64,000 nt of DNA, from positions 496,001-560,000 of the forward strand of contig CAWJES010000010.1 of NCBI GenBank assembly GCA_963841965.1. Direction: 5' to 3'. Origin of the DNA: Palsa-459 sp963841965. Its GTDB lineage: Bacteria; Actinomycetota; Acidimicrobiia; Acidimicrobiales; RAAP-2. This document shows, one piece after another, positions 33,747-42,808 of this stretch (position 1 is the stretch's first letter; every line of letters starts with the position of its first letter). Under the pieces are notes generated by a model. That model made no database searches. It had not been told where the DNA came from and saw nothing but the letters and a program-made list of their open reading frames with translations. Made by a program: the position numbers and the translations under genes.

Positions 33747-34493
33747 ATGGCGTGGGGGGTCACCCCGTTGAATTCCGCGGTGCCGGCCAGTCCCACCCAG
33801 GCAATCGCCCGGCCCCATGAGCTCGTCCTGGTCGTCGACGACGAGGAGAGCTACCGCGAAGCCCTGAGCGCGGGGCTGACCCAGGAGGGCTTCGACGTCG
33901 TGGTGGCCGCGGACGGCGCCGAGGCCCGTGCCGCGCTCCACAACGAGCACCCGGACCTCGTCCTGCTCGACGTGATGCTCCCGGACATCTCGGGGATCGA
34001 GCTGTGCAGGGAGTTCCGCGCCGAGGGCAACGTGCCGGTCATCATGGTCACGGCGCGCGACGGCGAGGTCGACGTCGTGCTCGCCCTGGAGCTCGGCGCC
34101 GCGGACTACGTCGCCAAGCCCTACCGGCTGCGCGAGCTGGTGGCGAGGATGCGCGCCGTCCTGCGCCGCCGCCGCGAGGTCGTGGACGACGACCAGATCA
34201 TCAGCTCGGGCGGCGTGCGCCTGGACCTCGCCCGCCACGAGGCCTCGGTCGACGGCTCGATGCTCGAGCTCTCGCGCAAGGAGTTCGAGCTCCTCGCGCT
34301 GCTGCTCATGAAGTCCGGGCTCGTGGTCACGCGCGAGGAGTGCATCGACACCCTCTGGTGGGGCCAGGACCTCGCCGACACGAGGACGCTCGACACGCAC
34401 GTCAAGCGCATCCGCCGCAAGATCGAGCACGACCCGGCGAACCCGGTCCACCTCGTCACGGTGCGCGGGATCGGATTCCGCTTCGACCCGTGA
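33747..34493 (+). CDS. OmpR/PhoB-family response regulator (RegX3-like)
   Basis: A 248-residue two-component regulator. Receiver: LVVDDEESYREAL (acidic pair), the phospho-accepting Asp in LVLLDVMLPDISG, VPVIMVTARDGEVD and YVAKPYRLREL. Winged helix: LELSRKEFELLALLLMKSG, then DTRTLDTHVKRIRRKIEHDP and HLVTVRGIGFRF, very close to mycobacterial RegX3. The ATG at 33747 leaves ~17 residues before the receiver; an earlier GTG at 33585 is in frame but would force translation through the 15-bp hairpin. No sensor kinase is adjacent, so it is an orphan in this window. The upstream PHO-box-like repeat suggests a phosphate-regulon link. Confidence 0.9.
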   Translation: MAWGVTPLNSAVPASPTQAIARPHELVLVVDDEESYREALSAGLTQEGFDVVVAADGAEARAALHNEHPDLVLLDVMLPDISGIELCREFRAEGNVPVIMVTARDGEVDVVLALELGAADYVAKPYRLRELVARMRAVLRRRREVVDDDQIISSGGVRLDLARHEASVDGSMLELSRKEFELLALLLMKSGLVVTREECIDTLWWGQDLADTRTLDTHVKRIRRKIEHDPANPVHLVTVRGIGFRFDP

Positions 34494-34497
34494 GCGA

Positions 34498-34935
34498 CTA
34501 CTCCTGCGCGAGGAAGGTCCCGTACCGCAGGAGGTTGTTGTCCGGATCGAAGAGGGCGAACTCGCGGATGCCCCACGGCTTGTCCTCGACCTGGCTCATG
34601 CGCACCATGGGCTCGCCGTCTGCGAGGCGCTCGCGCAGCGCGTCGGGACCCTCGAAGTCCCCCTCGGCCATGACGCGCACGCCCGCGTCCTCCAGGCCGG
34701 TGAAGATCGCGTCGACGTCGTCGGTCGGGATGAACGCGGCGCAGGTGTTGTCGTCGATGGGGTCGAACTCCTCGAGCTGGGCGACGTGGAGCTCCACGTC
34801 CCCCGCGCGCATGACGCCGTAGAAGGGGTTGGACAGGTCGCAGAGGAAGCCGATCCCCTCGTAGAAGGCGAAGGTCCGCGACAGGTCGCGGCAGATGAGG
34901 ATCGGGACCGCCGGGCCTGTGCGGATCGTCGGCAC
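34498..34935 (-). CDS. VOC-family (glyoxalase/bleomycin-resistance-like) protein
   Basis: A 145-residue vicinal-oxygen-chelate protein with paired beta-alpha-beta modules: VPILICRDLSRTFAFYEGIGF at the start and EFALFDPDNNLLRYG at the end, where the last Glu/Asp region normally contributes to the metal site. DVELHVAQLEEFDP holds a candidate metal His. It is closest in style to stand-alone bleomycin-binding-like proteins, but the substrate cannot be predicted. It converges on the response regulator with only 4 bases between them and is divergent from the peroxiredoxin gene. Confidence 0.82.
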   Translation of the reverse strand: MPTIRTGPAVPILICRDLSRTFAFYEGIGFLCDLSNPFYGVMRAGDVELHVAQLEEFDPIDDNTCAAFIPTDDVDAIFTGLEDAGVRVMAEGDFEGPDALRERLADGEPMVRMSQVEDKPWGIREFALFDPDNNLLRYGTFLAQE

Positions 34936-34987
34936 GTCCGCACCCTATGCCCGGGCAGCACCACCGCGGAGCCCGTACGCTCTGCGC

Positions 34988-35452
34988 ATGCAGACCGGTG
35001 ACCAGGCCCCCGACCTCCAGCTGAAGGACCAGACCGGCACGGTGCGCACCCTCTCGGAGATAGCCGGGGGCAAGCGCACGGTCCTGTTCTTCTACCCCGC
35101 CGCGATGACGTCGGGCTGCACCAAGGAGTCGTGCCACTTCCGCGACCTCGCCTCGCTCTTCGACTCGATGGACGCCGTGCGCGTGGGCATCTCGCTGGAC
35201 GACGTCGACAAGCAGTTCAAGTTCGCGAGCGTGAACAACCTCGACTACCCGCTCCTGAGCGACACGGACGGCGTCGCGGCGAGGCAGTTCGGCGTCAAGC
35301 GGTCGATCAGCGTCCTCAAGGTCAGGCGCAAGACGTTCGTCCTCGACGAGCAGCTCCGCGTGCTCGGCGTCATCGGCTCGGAGTTCAACATGGACGCCCA
35401 TGCCGACCAGGCCCTCGAGGTGCTCGCGGCGAATCCCCGCCAGCGGGACTGA
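34988..35452 (+). CDS. bcp: Peroxiredoxin, Bcp/PrxQ type
   Basis: A 154-residue thiol peroxidase reducing H2O2 and organic hydroperoxides. The active site FFYPAAMTSGCTKESCHFRD carries the peroxidatic Cys44 and, five residues on, the resolving Cys49, the atypical 2-Cys PrxQ arrangement. DYPLLSDTDGVAARQFGV and FVLDEQLRVLGV are family-typical. The ATG at 34988 matches the family N-terminus; the earlier in-frame extension is not conserved. It probably uses thioredoxin as reductant. Confidence 0.93.
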   Translation: MQTGDQAPDLQLKDQTGTVRTLSEIAGGKRTVLFFYPAAMTSGCTKESCHFRDLASLFDSMDAVRVGISLDDVDKQFKFASVNNLDYPLLSDTDGVAARQFGVKRSISVLKVRRKTFVLDEQLRVLGVIGSEFNMDAHADQALEVLAANPRQRD

Positions 35453-35495
35453 CAGCCGCCGGCCGCTCGCGAACGGCGACGCCGGCGACCTTCGC

Positions 35496-36839
35496 TCAGC
35501 CTCCGAGCAGGGCGGCCGCGGGATCCTCCAAGAACCGCCCGACGTCGCGCAGGTACGTCGATGCGAGGGCGCCGTCGACCATCCGGTGGTCGAACGCGAG
35601 CGAGAGCTCGACGACCTGGCGCACGCAGACCTCGCCGTCGCACACCCACGGCTGCGCGGAGATCTGCCCCACCGCGAGGATCGCGGCGGTGCCCGGCGGG
35701 AGGATCGGCACCGCGCCGTCGATCCCGAACGGGCCGACGTTCGTGATGGTGAGCGTGGTCCCGAGCATGGCCGAAGGCGTGGTCGTCCCCGCCCTCGCCG
35801 CCGCCACGAGCGAGTCGAGCGCGCTCGCCATCGCGACGAGGTCGAGCCGGTCCGCCTCCTTGATGTTGGGCACGATCAGCCCCCGGTCCGTGGCTGCAGC
35901 GATCCCGAGCGCGACGCTGCGCCGCACGATGACCTCCTGGGCCTCGGCGTCGAACGACGAGTTGATCCCCGGGTGGCGGCGCGCGGCGTCGCAGGCCGCG
36001 AGCGCGATGATGGCGAGCGGCGTGAGCTTCACCGAGGCGAACGCGGGCCGGTCCCGAAGCGACGCCACGAGCTCGACGGTCCTCGTCGCGTCCACCCTCA
36101 CCCAGGCCGCGGCGTGCGGCGCGCTGAACGCGCTCCTCGTCATCGCCTCGGCCATCGACCGGAGCACGCCGCGCACGGGGATCCGCTCCTCGGCGGGACC
36201 CTCGTCCCACGAGGCCAGCTCGACGCCGGCGAACCTCGTCGGGCCGGCATCGGCGCGGCCGGGTGCCGCGGGAGCCGCCGGCGCGCCCGCCGCGGCTCGG
36301 TCCACATCGTCTCGCGTCACGTGGCCGGCGCGTCCGGTGCCGTGCAGCGAGGCCACGTCGATGCCCAGCGACTTCGCGTACTTGCGGACCGGGGGCGTCG
36401 ACAGGGGCGCCGCCGGTCGATCCGGCGCCGCAGCGCGCGGCGGAACCGGTGGCGGCGGGGCCTGGGCCACGGTGCCGCGGCGGTGGCGCCGTGCCGGCGG
36501 GGCGTCGTCGGTCGACACCCCGTAGCCGACGAGCACCGCGGTGCGCGCCTCAGGCTCGTCGCTCGCCACCTGGGACGCAGGCTCGGCCTCGGCGGCACCC
36601 TCGACCTCGATGGTGATGATCACGCTGCCGACGTCCACGACGTCGCCGGGCCGGGCGAGGAGGGAGGTGACGATCCCCTCGTAGGGGCTCGGCAGTTCGA
36701 CGGTCGCCTTCGCCGTCTCGATGTCGACCAGCGGCTGGTTGAGCGTCACCGTGTCGCCGACCGCGACCTTCCAGGTCACGATCTCGGCCTCGGTCAGCCC
36801 CTCGCCGACGTCGGGAAGCGCGAAGGATCGCTCGGTCAT
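35496..36839 (-). CDS. bkdC: 2-oxoacid dehydrogenase E2 (dihydrolipoamide acyltransferase, branched-chain type)
   Basis: A 447-residue E2 core protein. Lipoyl domain ~1-80 with the lipoylated Lys in DIETAKATVELPSPY; an Ala/Pro-rich linker; a peripheral-subunit-binding domain ~140-180 (VRKYAKSLGIDVASLHGTGR, VTRDDVDRA); then the acyltransferase domain with catalytic ELSLAFDHRMVDGA (HxxxDG). It is the third gene of an E1alpha-E1beta-E2 operon, 15 bases after E1beta. Gene order and the separate E1 chains favour a branched-chain 2-oxoacid dehydrogenase over pyruvate dehydrogenase. No E3 (lpd) is present here. Confidence 0.93.
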   Translation of the reverse strand: MTERSFALPDVGEGLTEAEIVTWKVAVGDTVTLNQPLVDIETAKATVELPSPYEGIVTSLLARPGDVVDVGSVIITIEVEGAAEAEPASQVASDEPEARTAVLVGYGVSTDDAPPARRHRRGTVAQAPPPPVPPRAAAPDRPAAPLSTPPVRKYAKSLGIDVASLHGTGRAGHVTRDDVDRAAAGAPAAPAAPGRADAGPTRFAGVELASWDEGPAEERIPVRGVLRSMAEAMTRSAFSAPHAAAWVRVDATRTVELVASLRDRPAFASVKLTPLAIIALAACDAARRHPGINSSFDAEAQEVIVRRSVALGIAAATDRGLIVPNIKEADRLDLVAMASALDSLVAAARAGTTTPSAMLGTTLTITNVGPFGIDGAVPILPPGTAAILAVGQISAQPWVCDGEVCVRQVVELSLAFDHRMVDGALASTYLRDVGRFLEDPAAALLGG

Positions 36840-36854
36840 CGCTGCGCTCGCAAC

Positions 36855-37829
36855 TCAGTACTCGAACGTCCGGTCGAGCGCGTCGAGCAGCCGGTCGACG
36901 CTCGGCAGGTAGTCCTCCTCCACCCGCGTCGGCGGGTAGGGCGTGGAGTAGCCGCCCACGCGCAGCGGCGGGGCCGCGAGCGAGTAGAAGCACCGCTCGG
37001 TCAGGCGCGCGGCGATCTCGGCGCCGATGCCGCCGAAGACCGGTGCCTCGTGCGCGATGATCAGCCGGCCCGTCTTCTCGACGGAGGCGGCGACCGTGTC
37101 GGTGTCGAGCGGCGAGATGGTGCGCAGGTCGATGACCTCGAGGCTCTTGCCCTCCGCCTGCGCAGCCTCCGCGGCGCGCAGGCACGTCTTCATCGCGGGG
37201 CCGTAGGAGACGAGCGTCGCGTCGGTCCCGGCGCGCCGCACGGCGGCGGCGAACAGCGGCCCGGGGGGCGACTCCTCGTCGACCGATCCCTTCTCCCAGT
37301 AGCGGCACTTGGGCTCGAGGAACACGACCGGGTCGTTGCAGGCGATCGCCTGGCGGATCATCCAGTAGCCGTCATTCGGCGTCGAGGGCGAGACGACCCG
37401 CAGTCCCGCCGTGTGGGCGAAGTAGGCCTCGGGGCTCTCGGAGTGGTGCTCGACCGCACCGATGCCCCCGCCGAACGGGATGCGGATCACCATCGCCATG
37501 TCCCATGCGCCCTCGGACCGCTTGTGCTGCTTGGCGACCTGGGAGACGATCTGGTCGAACGCCGGGTACACGAACCCGTCGAACTGGATCTCGACGACGG
37601 GGCGGAACCCGCGCATCGCGAACCCCACCGACGTCCCCACGATCGCCGACTCGGCGAGCGGCGCGTCGATCACCCGCGTCTCGCCGAAATCCTTCTGCAG
37701 CCCGTCCGTGACGCGGAAGACCCCGCCGAGCTTGCCGATGTCCTCGCCGATGAGGAGCACCCTGGCGTCATCCTCCATCGCCTTGCGCAACCCCTCGTTG
37801 AGCGCCTTGGCGAGCGTCAGGTCGCTCAT
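36855..37829 (-). CDS. bkdB: 2-oxoacid dehydrogenase E1 beta subunit
   Basis: A 324-residue transketolase-like beta subunit. DDARVLLIGEDIGKLGGVFR, GFAMRGFRPVVEIQF and GGIGAVEHHSESPEAYFAHT are hallmark segments, the last holding the active-site His; the C-terminal domain has TLVSYGPAMKTCLRAA and GRLIIAHEAPVFGGIG. It pairs with the alpha subunit to decarboxylate branched-chain 2-oxoacids with thiamine diphosphate. The ATG at 37829 overlaps the E1alpha stop by 4 bases (ATGA). Confidence 0.95.
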   Translation of the reverse strand: MSDLTLAKALNEGLRKAMEDDARVLLIGEDIGKLGGVFRVTDGLQKDFGETRVIDAPLAESAIVGTSVGFAMRGFRPVVEIQFDGFVYPAFDQIVSQVAKQHKRSEGAWDMAMVIRIPFGGGIGAVEHHSESPEAYFAHTAGLRVVSPSTPNDGYWMIRQAIACNDPVVFLEPKCRYWEKGSVDEESPPGPLFAAAVRRAGTDATLVSYGPAMKTCLRAAEAAQAEGKSLEVIDLRTISPLDTDTVAASVEKTGRLIIAHEAPVFGGIGAEIAARLTERCFYSLAAPPLRVGGYSTPYPPTRVEEDYLPSVDRLLDALDRTFEY

Positions 37830-38929
37830 CGCAGCGTCCCCGCCTCGCTGGCGCCGAGAAGCCCGACCATCTGGCCGCGCTCCTCGTCCATGAGCGGATG
37901 GGGTTCCGCGTAGACGTCGTCGAAGATGGAGAGCGGTGTCGGTCCCGTCATGGCGAGCACCTCCTCGCGGAACGTCCGGGCCATGGCATCCGCCTCGGCG
38001 TCGACGTCCTTCGTGTGCTGGGTGTCGGCGATGCCGTTGCGCACGATGAAGGCGCGCACGCGCTCGATCGGGTCGCGCAGCTTCCACTCCTCGAGCTCCG
38101 CGTCGATCCGGTAGCGCGTCGGGTCGTCGGACGTCGTGTGCGCGCCCATCCGGTAGGTGTACGCCTCGATGAGGGTCGGTCCGGATCCCTCGCGGGCCCT
38201 TGCGAGCGCCGCGCGCGTGACGGCGAGCACGGCGAAGACGTCGTTGCCGTCGACGCGCACCCCTGGGAAGCCGAACCCCTCTGCCCGGCGGTAGATGGGG
38301 ATCCGCGTCTGGCGCTCCGTGGGCTCGGAGATCGCCCAGTGGTTGTTCTGCACGAAGAACACGATCGGCGCCTGGAACGACGCCCCCCAGACGAACGCCT
38401 CGTTGACGTCACCCTGGCTCGTCGCGCCGTCGCCGAAGAACGTGATGACGGCGGCGTCGGCCCCCTCGTTCTGCATTCCCATCGCGTAGCCCACGGCATT
38501 GAGCGCCTGGTTCCCGATCACGATGGTCGGCAGCGCGTAGTTGTACTCCCTCGGGTCCCACCCCCCGTTCGTCACCTGCCGGAAGATCCGCAGGCTCGTC
38601 GAGGGCGGGATGCCGCGGCACCACGCGATCCCGTGCTCGCGGTACGAGGGGAATCCGAAGTCGTCCGGCGCCATCGCGCGCCCCGCGCCGATCTGCGCCG
38701 CCTCCTGGCCGAGGAGGGGCGCCCACAGCGCGAGCTGCCCCTGGCGCTGCAGCGACGTCGACTCCACGTCGAGGCGCCGGATGACCACCATGTCGCGGTA
38801 GAGGCCGAGGACCTCGGCATCGGTGAGCTCGAGGGGGTAGACGTCGCTCTCCACGCGCTCGCCCTCGGGGGTGAGGAGCTGGACGAACGGCTCGCCGTTC
38901 ACCTGCGCGACTCCGTGGCCGGCCGGCAC
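37826..38929 (-). CDS. bkdA: 2-oxoacid dehydrogenase E1 alpha subunit
   Basis: A 367-residue thiamine-diphosphate subunit. The TPP motif is FFGDGATSQGDVNEAFVWG followed by VQNN; FPSYREHGIAWCRG and the phosphorylation-loop-like YRMGAHTTSDDPTRYR match BCKDH/acetoin-type alpha chains. The start is a GTG at 38929. A better-looking ATG about 35 bases further upstream (38967 region) is out of frame, so the true N-terminus may be slightly longer if a base is miscalled. The operon supplies branched acyl-CoA for fatty-acid synthesis or leucine/valine/isoleucine breakdown. Confidence 0.94.
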   Translation of the reverse strand: MPAGHGVAQVNGEPFVQLLTPEGERVESDVYPLELTDAEVLGLYRDMVVIRRLDVESTSLQRQGQLALWAPLLGQEAAQIGAGRAMAPDDFGFPSYREHGIAWCRGIPPSTSLRIFRQVTNGGWDPREYNYALPTIVIGNQALNAVGYAMGMQNEGADAAVITFFGDGATSQGDVNEAFVWGASFQAPIVFFVQNNHWAISEPTERQTRIPIYRRAEGFGFPGVRVDGNDVFAVLAVTRAALARAREGSGPTLIEAYTYRMGAHTTSDDPTRYRIDAELEEWKLRDPIERVRAFIVRNGIADTQHTKDVDAEADAMARTFREEVLAMTGPTPLSIFDDVYAEPHPLMDEERGQMVGLLGASEAGTLR

Positions 38930-39006
38930 ACCGTCGGGATCCGCCGCGCGCGGGGCATCTCAGTCATATCCGCTCACCGTACTCCCGCCCGCCCGATTCC
39001 GTCCGT

Positions 39007-39042
39007 GCTGGCACCGCGCTGGCACCGCGCTGGCACGGTGCC
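39007..39042. repeat. 11-bp direct repeats in the bkdA / MFS divergent region
   Basis: Nearly three head-to-tail copies of GCTGGCACCGC (39007-39017, 39018-39028, 39029-39036 partial); the last merges into the palindrome GGCACGGTGCC (39032-39042). It may be a regulator-binding array between the divergent starts. Confidence 0.5.
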
Positions 39043-39102
39043 CGATCCGCACCCGCACATGGGTCCGAGGGGTGCTCGGGAGCCGCTGCCTAGTCTCAGT
39101 CG

Positions 39103-40350
39103 GTGCCGCGGATCCTCGTCGACATCTCGCCGCTGCGCGAGAGCCGGGATTTCCGCCTGCTGTTCAGCGGGCAGCTCGTGTCCATGCTGGGCAACCAGGT
39201 CACGATCGTCGCGATCTCCTACCAGCTCTACCACCTGACCCACTCGACGCTGCAGGTCGGCGCGATCAGCCTGGCCCAGCTCCCCTTCCTCGTCATCGGC
39301 TCGCTCGCCGGCGGCATCGTCGGCGATGCGGTCGACAAGCGCCGGATCCTGCTGTGGAGCGCGCTGGCACTCGCCGTGCTCGGGGGCCTCATCGCCGGGA
39401 ACGCCGCGCTCGCGTCCCCCTCGATCGCAGCCCTCTACGTTCTCTCGGCGCTCTCGTCGGGCGTGGCGGGGTTCGCGAACCCCGCGCGCAACGCGGCGAT
39501 CCCGCGGCTGGTCGCGCCGGGCCAGCTGATCGCCGCCTACTCGATCAATCAGATCACCATCCAGATCGCGACGGTCGTCGGCCCGGTGATCGGCGGCGTC
39601 CTCGCCGCGATCTCGCTCCCCGTCGCGTACTCCGTCGACGCCGTGAGCTTCCTCGCGATCTTCCTGGCCACGCTCCTGATGTCGCCGATCCCACCGGTCG
39701 AGGGCGCGCGGCGGCCCGGCCTCAGCTCGTTCGCCGAGGGGTTCCGCTACCTGCGCGGCCGCCAGGTGATCCAGGGCGTCTACCTGATCGACCTCAACGC
39801 GATGATCTTCGGGATGCCCTCTGCACTGTTCCCGGCGTTCGCGGCCGACCGGTTCGGCGGTGGGACCGTCGTCCTCGGCCTCCTCTACGCGGCTCCGGGG
39901 TTCGGGGCGCTCATCGGCGCGTTCACGACGGGATGGGTGGAACGCGTCGTGCGTCGCGGCCGGGCCGTGATCATCGCGGTCGTCGTCTGGGGCCTCGCCA
40001 TCGCCGTCTTCGGGTGGTCGTCGACGCTGTGGGTCGCGCTCGTCTTTCTCGCGATCGCCGGATGGGCGGACGTGATCAGCGCGGTGCTGCGCAACACCAT
40101 CCTGCAGAGCTCCATCCCCGACGAGTTCCGCACGCGCCTCAGCTCCTTCCAGATGACGGTCGTCACCGGGGGCCCGAGGCTGGGCAACTTCGAGGCCGGC
40201 GCGGTCGCCGCGGTCACGTCACCGGTGTTCTCCGCGGTGTCGGGCGGGCTCGCCTGCGTCGCGGGAGCCCTGGTGCTCGCCGGCCTGCTGCCGCGGTTCA
40301 CCAGGGCGTCGGCACCTGGGGAGTACGACGAGCCCGGTCCGAGGCGCTGA
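39103..40350 (+). CDS. MFS exporter (EntS-like, 12 TM)
   Basis: A 415-residue major-facilitator protein with a GTG start. Twelve hydrophobic segments are apparent. The N-terminal RDFRLLFSGQLVSMLGNQVT, the loop GGIVGDAVDKRRILLWSALA (motif A-like) and GFANPARNAAIPRLVAPGQL are typical of the MFS_3/enterobactin-exporter-like group. Its substrate is unknown; no siderophore or drug-modifying genes are adjacent. It is divergent from the bkd operon. Confidence 0.88.
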   Translation: MPRILVDISPLRESRDFRLLFSGQLVSMLGNQVTIVAISYQLYHLTHSTLQVGAISLAQLPFLVIGSLAGGIVGDAVDKRRILLWSALALAVLGGLIAGNAALASPSIAALYVLSALSSGVAGFANPARNAAIPRLVAPGQLIAAYSINQITIQIATVVGPVIGGVLAAISLPVAYSVDAVSFLAIFLATLLMSPIPPVEGARRPGLSSFAEGFRYLRGRQVIQGVYLIDLNAMIFGMPSALFPAFAADRFGGGTVVLGLLYAAPGFGALIGAFTTGWVERVVRRGRAVIIAVVVWGLAIAVFGWSSTLWVALVFLAIAGWADVISAVLRNTILQSSIPDEFRTRLSSFQMTVVTGGPRLGNFEAGAVAAVTSPVFSAVSGGLACVAGALVLAGLLPRFTRASAPGEYDEPGPRR

Positions 40351-40378
40351 CCGGTGCGCGCGGCGCATGGGGCGACGG

Positions 40379-40753
40379 CTAGACGACCGTCCAGATGAGC
40401 CACGCCGCCCCGATGATCGTGACCCACAGCGGCCACAGGTCGTTGGAGCTCCCGCCGGTCGCAAGCTGGGCCGTCCACACACCCCAGACGATCACGTTGA
40501 GGCCGACGTAGAGGCGCAGCCGCCTCGTGAACTTGCGGCGGCGCGCGACGCTGCCCCCGCGCTTCGCCCTGACCGCGGGCAGGTCCTTCGTCAGCGGCAC
40601 GATCTCGCCGTGGGTCTTCGCCGCGTACGCGGCGTCGAGGCGCGCGCGGAAGTCGTCGAGGTCGAGGCGGCCCTCGCTCAGGCCCTCGCGCAGCTGCACT
40701 ACGACGGCATCGCGCTCGGCGTCGGAGAGCCGCTGGCTCGGCTTGGTGGCCAT
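40379..40753 (-). CDS. DUF1707 domain membrane protein
   Basis: A 124-residue protein: an N-terminal DUF1707 (SHOCT-like) helical domain (LSDAERDAVVVQLREGLSEG, LDLDDFRARLDAAYAA), a basic stretch RRRKFTRRLR, and two membrane helices (YVGLNVIVWGVWTAQL and LWPLWVTIIGAAWLIWTVV). Such proteins are common in actinobacteria with no assigned role. The start was set at the MATKPSQ ATG (40753). Confidence 0.85.
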   Translation of the reverse strand: MATKPSQRLSDAERDAVVVQLREGLSEGRLDLDDFRARLDAAYAAKTHGEIVPLTKDLPAVRAKRGGSVARRRKFTRRLRLYVGLNVIVWGVWTAQLATGGSSNDLWPLWVTIIGAAWLIWTVV

Positions 40754-40825
40754 GCCCAATTGTGTCCGACGAAGCGGCGCGTGTCACCTGCGGCCGAGGG
40801 CCTGCGGCGCGGCGTCAGTCCGTGG

Positions 40826-41914
40826 TCAGTCCGTGGGCGGCAGTGACCGACCTGAGGACCCGGGGGGCTCGCCGGGGCGGACCTGGACTGCCGTCCGCGC
40901 TCGCCGGCCGCCCGTGACGGCCGCGAGCTGCCCGCATGCGGCGTCGATCTCCCGGCCGCGCGTGGCGCGCACCGTCACGTTGACGCCGAGGAGCTCGAGG
41001 GTGTCGCGGAACGTCTCGACGCCCTCGCGCGACGTCCCCAGCACCGCGTAGCCGGGGGTCGGGTTGAGGGCGATGAGGTTGACGTGCGCGCGCAGGCGGC
41101 GCGCGAGCACCGCGAGCTCCTCGGCGTCCATGGTCCGGTCGTTCACGCCGTCGATCAGCGCCCACTCGAAGGAGATCCGGCGGTGCGTCACCTCCGTCCA
41201 CAGCTCGCACGCGGCCATGACGCGCTCGAGGGGATAGGTGCGGTTGAGCGGCACGAGCGTCTCTCGCAGCGCATCGTTGGCGGCGTGGAGACTGACGGCG
41301 AGCGTCACGGTCGGTGCGTCCGCAGCGAGCCGCTCGATCGCGGGCGCGACCCCGACCGTCGAGACCGTCAGGTGCCTCGCCGAGAGGCCGAGCCTCCGGC
41401 TGAGCGCGTGGACCGCCGCGACGGTCGCGTCGTAGTTCGAGAGCGGCTCGCCCATCCCCATGAACACCACGTTGCTGAGCCGGTTGGGCGATGCCGCCCT
41501 CGCAGCCACGATCACCTGCTCGACGATCTCTGCTGCCGACAGGTGCCGGCGGAACCCCGCCTGCCCCGTCGCGCAGAACGTGCAGCCCATCGCGCAGCCC
41601 GCCTGCGAGGAGATGCACACCGTGACGCGATCGCGGTAGGTCATGAGCACCGTCTCGATCGTGGCGCCGTCGTGCAGGGCGAAGACCCACTTCGTCGTGC
41701 GCCCGTTGTCCGCCGTGACCGCGGCGACCTGCTCCAGGGCCGGCGGGAGGGCCTCTTCGAGCCGGGCCCGCAGGTCCTTGGGGAGCGTCGTCAGCTCTGT
41801 GGGCCTGCGCAGCTGCTGCCACAGCCCCTCTTCCACCTGGCGGAGCCGGTAGGCGGGCTCGTCCGCCATGAGGGCGCGCAGGGCCCCGTCGTCCGGGTCG
41901 TAGGCGCTGGGCAC
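40826..41914 (-). CDS. rlmN: 23S rRNA (adenine2503-C2)-methyltransferase / tRNA A37 C2-methyltransferase
   Basis: A 362-residue radical-SAM methyltransferase. The cluster motif is SQAGCAMGCTFCATGQAGF (CxxxCxxC), followed by NVVFMGMGEPLSNYDATVAA, LAVSLHAAND and the catalytic Cys region AACGQLAAVTG near the C-terminus; a second catalytic Cys is expected in the C-terminal part. The size is typical. It modifies A2503 of 23S rRNA and A37 of some tRNAs and tunes decoding accuracy. It is a single gene, divergent from the SDR gene. Confidence 0.95.
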   Translation of the reverse strand: MPSAYDPDDGALRALMADEPAYRLRQVEEGLWQQLRRPTELTTLPKDLRARLEEALPPALEQVAAVTADNGRTTKWVFALHDGATIETVLMTYRDRVTVCISSQAGCAMGCTFCATGQAGFRRHLSAAEIVEQVIVAARAASPNRLSNVVFMGMGEPLSNYDATVAAVHALSRRLGLSARHLTVSTVGVAPAIERLAADAPTVTLAVSLHAANDALRETLVPLNRTYPLERVMAACELWTEVTHRRISFEWALIDGVNDRTMDAEELAVLARRLRAHVNLIALNPTPGYAVLGTSREGVETFRDTLELLGVNVTVRATRGREIDAACGQLAAVTGGRRARTAVQVRPGEPPGSSGRSLPPTD

Positions 41915-42010
41915 CCGACCAACCTAGGGCCCGCCGGGTGGCCTCGGCCGGGCCATTCGTGGTTCACTCTCACGGCCCGGGTGTCCCCGGATCCAGAACG
42001 AAGGAGTCCC

Positions 42011-42787
42011 ATGGAGCTCACCAACACGTCGGCACTCGTGACCGGCGGTGCATCGGGCCTCGGCGAGGCCACCGCGCGGCTGCTCGCGACCCGCGGCGTC
42101 AAGGTCGTCGTCGCGGACCTCAACGCCGAGAAGGGCGAGGCCCTGGCCGCCGAGATCGGCGGCACATTCGCCTCGACGGACGTCACCAACACCGAGCAGG
42201 TCATCGCTGCCATCGATGCCGCGACCGCGCTCGCACCCCTGTGGAGCGTCGTCAACTGTGCCGGGGTCGGCTGGGCGACGCGCACGATCGGCAAGGACGG
42301 GGAGTACTCGAGCGCCCACGACCTCGACCTGTACCGCAAGGTCATCGAGATCAACCTGGTCGGCACGTTCAACGTCAGCCGGCTCACCGCGACGGCGATG
42401 GCGAAGAACGATCCGGACGCCGACGGTGCGCGCGGCGCGATCGTCAACACGTCATCGGTCGCCGCGGAGGACGGACAGATCGGCCAGGTTGCCTACTCGT
42501 CGTCCAAGGGCGGCGTCGTCGGGCTCACGCTGCCGCTCGCGCGCGACCTCGCGGTCGTGGGCATCCGCGTGAACACGATCCTCCCGGGCCTGATCGACAC
42601 CCCCATCTACGGCCAGGGCGAGGCGTCCGAGGAGTTCAAGGCCCGCCTCGGCACAGGCGTGCTGTTCCCGCGCCGCCTCGGCTACTCCGAGGAGTTCGCG
42701 TCCCTCGCCGTCGAGCTGCTCGCGAACAGCTACATGAACGCCGAGTCGATCCGCCTCGATGCGGGCATCCGCATGCAGCCCAAGTGA
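42011..42787 (+). CDS. Short-chain dehydrogenase (3-hydroxyacyl-CoA dehydrogenase type 2-like)
   Basis: A 258-residue SDR. TGGASGLGEATARLL binds the cofactor, VVADLNAEKGEAL carries the Asp typical of NAD(H) preference, VNCAGVGWA, the catalytic Ser in NTSSVAAEDGQIG and YSSSKGG (YxxxK). The long GTFNVSRLTATAM...DGARGAIVN region and the C-terminal RLDAGIRMQPK resemble the HSD17B10-like 3-hydroxyacyl-CoA dehydrogenases of actinobacteria. AAGGAG precedes the ATG. Substrate is inferred. Confidence 0.9.
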   Translation: MELTNTSALVTGGASGLGEATARLLATRGVKVVVADLNAEKGEALAAEIGGTFASTDVTNTEQVIAAIDAATALAPLWSVVNCAGVGWATRTIGKDGEYSSAHDLDLYRKVIEINLVGTFNVSRLTATAMAKNDPDADGARGAIVNTSSVAAEDGQIGQVAYSSSKGGVVGLTLPLARDLAVVGIRVNTILPGLIDTPIYGQGEASEEFKARLGTGVLFPRRLGYSEEFASLAVELLANSYMNAESIRLDAGIRMQPK

Positions 42788-42808
42788 TCGACCGCTGAGC
42801 CGCGCCGC

